Origin: Sabulicella rubraurantiaca
Lineage (GTDB): Bacteria; Pseudomonadota; Alphaproteobacteria; Acetobacterales; Acetobacteraceae
DNA: 64,000 bases
Direction: 5' to 3'
Assembly: GCF_017355885.1 (NCBI RefSeq)
Contig: NZ_JAFEUU010000003.1
Span: forward strand, 62,001-126,000
Shown piece after piece: positions 63,583-64,000 of this stretch (positions are counted from its first letter, which is position 1; each line of letters begins with the position of its first letter). The translations under genes were made by a program, and so were the position numbers. The notes under the pieces were generated by a model. That model ran no database searches. It saw only the letters and a program-made list of their open reading frames with translations, and was not told where the DNA came from.

Positions 63583-63768
63583 ATGGACAAGGACCGGATC
63601 GAAGGCGCGGCCAAGCAGGCCAAGGGCGCCCTGAAGGACGCCGCCGGCAAGCTGACCGGCGACGCGAAGCTCGAGGCCGAGGGCAAGATGGATAAGGCCG
63701 AGGGCAAGGCGCAGAACGCGGTCGGTGGCGTCAAGGATGCCGCCCGCGACGCGCTCGACAAGAAGTAA
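63583..63768 (+). CDS. CsbD family stress-response protein
   Basis: A 61-aa CsbD-like protein (MDKDRIEGAAKQAKGALKDA, then AAGKLTGDAKLEAEGK). The family consists of small, highly charged, helical, probably soluble proteins induced by general stress; the molecular role is unknown. The length is typical. It has a very strong AAGGAGG site, and a stem-loop precedes it. The gene after it begins 6 nt later and is probably co-transcribed. Confidence 0.88.
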   Translation: MDKDRIEGAAKQAKGALKDAAGKLTGDAKLEAEGKMDKAEGKAQNAVGGVKDAARDALDKK

Positions 63769-63774
63769 GGCCCG

Positions 63775-64000
63775 ATGAGCCACGCGGCATCCGACCGGAG
63801 CGAGGTCGTCTACGATCCCATGGTGGCGCAGCCGGAGGCAGCGCCCGCGCTCCGGCCCCAGGCCTCCTGGGGTGCCCTTTTGGTCGGTGCCGTCGTGGCC
63901 ATCACCATCGGGCTTATGCTCAACACGCTGGGCGTCGCCATCGGCGCGGGGGTGGTGGACGCGACTGCGCGTGACACGCCCTCCGCCACGGCGATGGGCG
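63775..64000 (+). CDS. Membrane protein, partial (runs off the window)
   Basis: From ATG 63775 at least 75 codons are open to the end of the window. After about 30 polar residues (MSHAASDRSEVVYDPMVAQP) there is a hydrophobic helix (WGALLVGAVVAITIGLMLNT) typical of the PhnA-like membrane proteins often found with CsbD genes. The 3' part is missing, so the family call is tentative. It lies 6 nt after csbD, suggesting one operon. Confidence 0.6.
   Translation, partial: MSHAASDRSEVVYDPMVAQPEAAPALRPQASWGALLVGAVVAITIGLMLNTLGVAIGAGVVDATARDTPSATAMG

Overview
The window is high-GC DNA (roughly 70% G+C by eye), densely packed with genes that use GTG and TTG starts freely. It reads as chromosome of an alphaproteobacterium, most likely Acetobacteraceae (Roseomonas-like). 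Reasons: the aapJQMP amino-acid transporter, the hprK-rapZ-EIIA-HPr-EI regulatory PTS operon, a PutR-type Lrp regulator beside putA, a TorF-family porin, and four orphan Bug/TctC solute receptors. I see no rRNA, tRNA, CRISPR array, insertion sequence or prophage. The assignment rests on gene content, not on a phylogeny.

Layout. 0.1-2 kb: class IV aminotransferase and a damaged-looking radC. 2-6.5 kb: aapJQMP on the minus strand. 6.6-12.3 kb: ornithine cyclodeaminase-like protein, MFS exporter, two Bug receptors and an FMN monooxygenase. 12.4-17.8 kb: acetyl-CoA synthetase, a small secreted protein, a peptide-type binding protein and an amidohydrolase. 17.8-25 kb: Kef-type antiporter, TonB-dependent receptor and two divergent c-di-GMP proteins. 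25-27 kb: motA and motB, each broken by one in-frame stop codon. 27.3-29.8 kb: acpP-fabF-mltG. 30-32.1 kb: a cassette (hydroxyacid dehydrogenase, Bug receptor, gene debris) between inverted copies of a dispersed repeat. 32.4-36 kb: etfB-etfA-hbd and a DUF808 protein. 36-40.2 kb: the regulatory PTS operon. 40.3-46.2 kb: PLP dehydratase, TPR glycosyltransferase, putR and putA. 46.3-53.1 kb: hydrolase, MetE-like protein, Bug receptor and a THI5-like ABC transporter. 53.2-57 kb: ThDP enzyme, fdhD, mobA and a membrane microprotein. 57.1-61.6 kb: tkt-gap-pgk. 61.7-64 kb: small envelope and stress proteins, the last one cut by the window edge.

The gene set suggests a heterotroph living on amino and organic acids: amino-acid uptake, proline oxidation, acetate activation, fatty-acid beta-oxidation through ETF, and many solute receptors. 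The regulatory PTS would link carbon and nitrogen status to this metabolism.

The most unusual signal is an intergenic repeat of about 120-145 bp seen four times (1898-2022, 29818-29960, 32227-32372, 60240-60361). Each copy begins 0-27 nt after a stop codon and points the same way as the gene before it, which fits a structured 3'-UTR element. Two smaller hairpin elements sit where the 3' end of a gene is duplicated (aapQ and acs). The paired nonsense mutations in motA and motB suggest recent loss of the flagellar stator.
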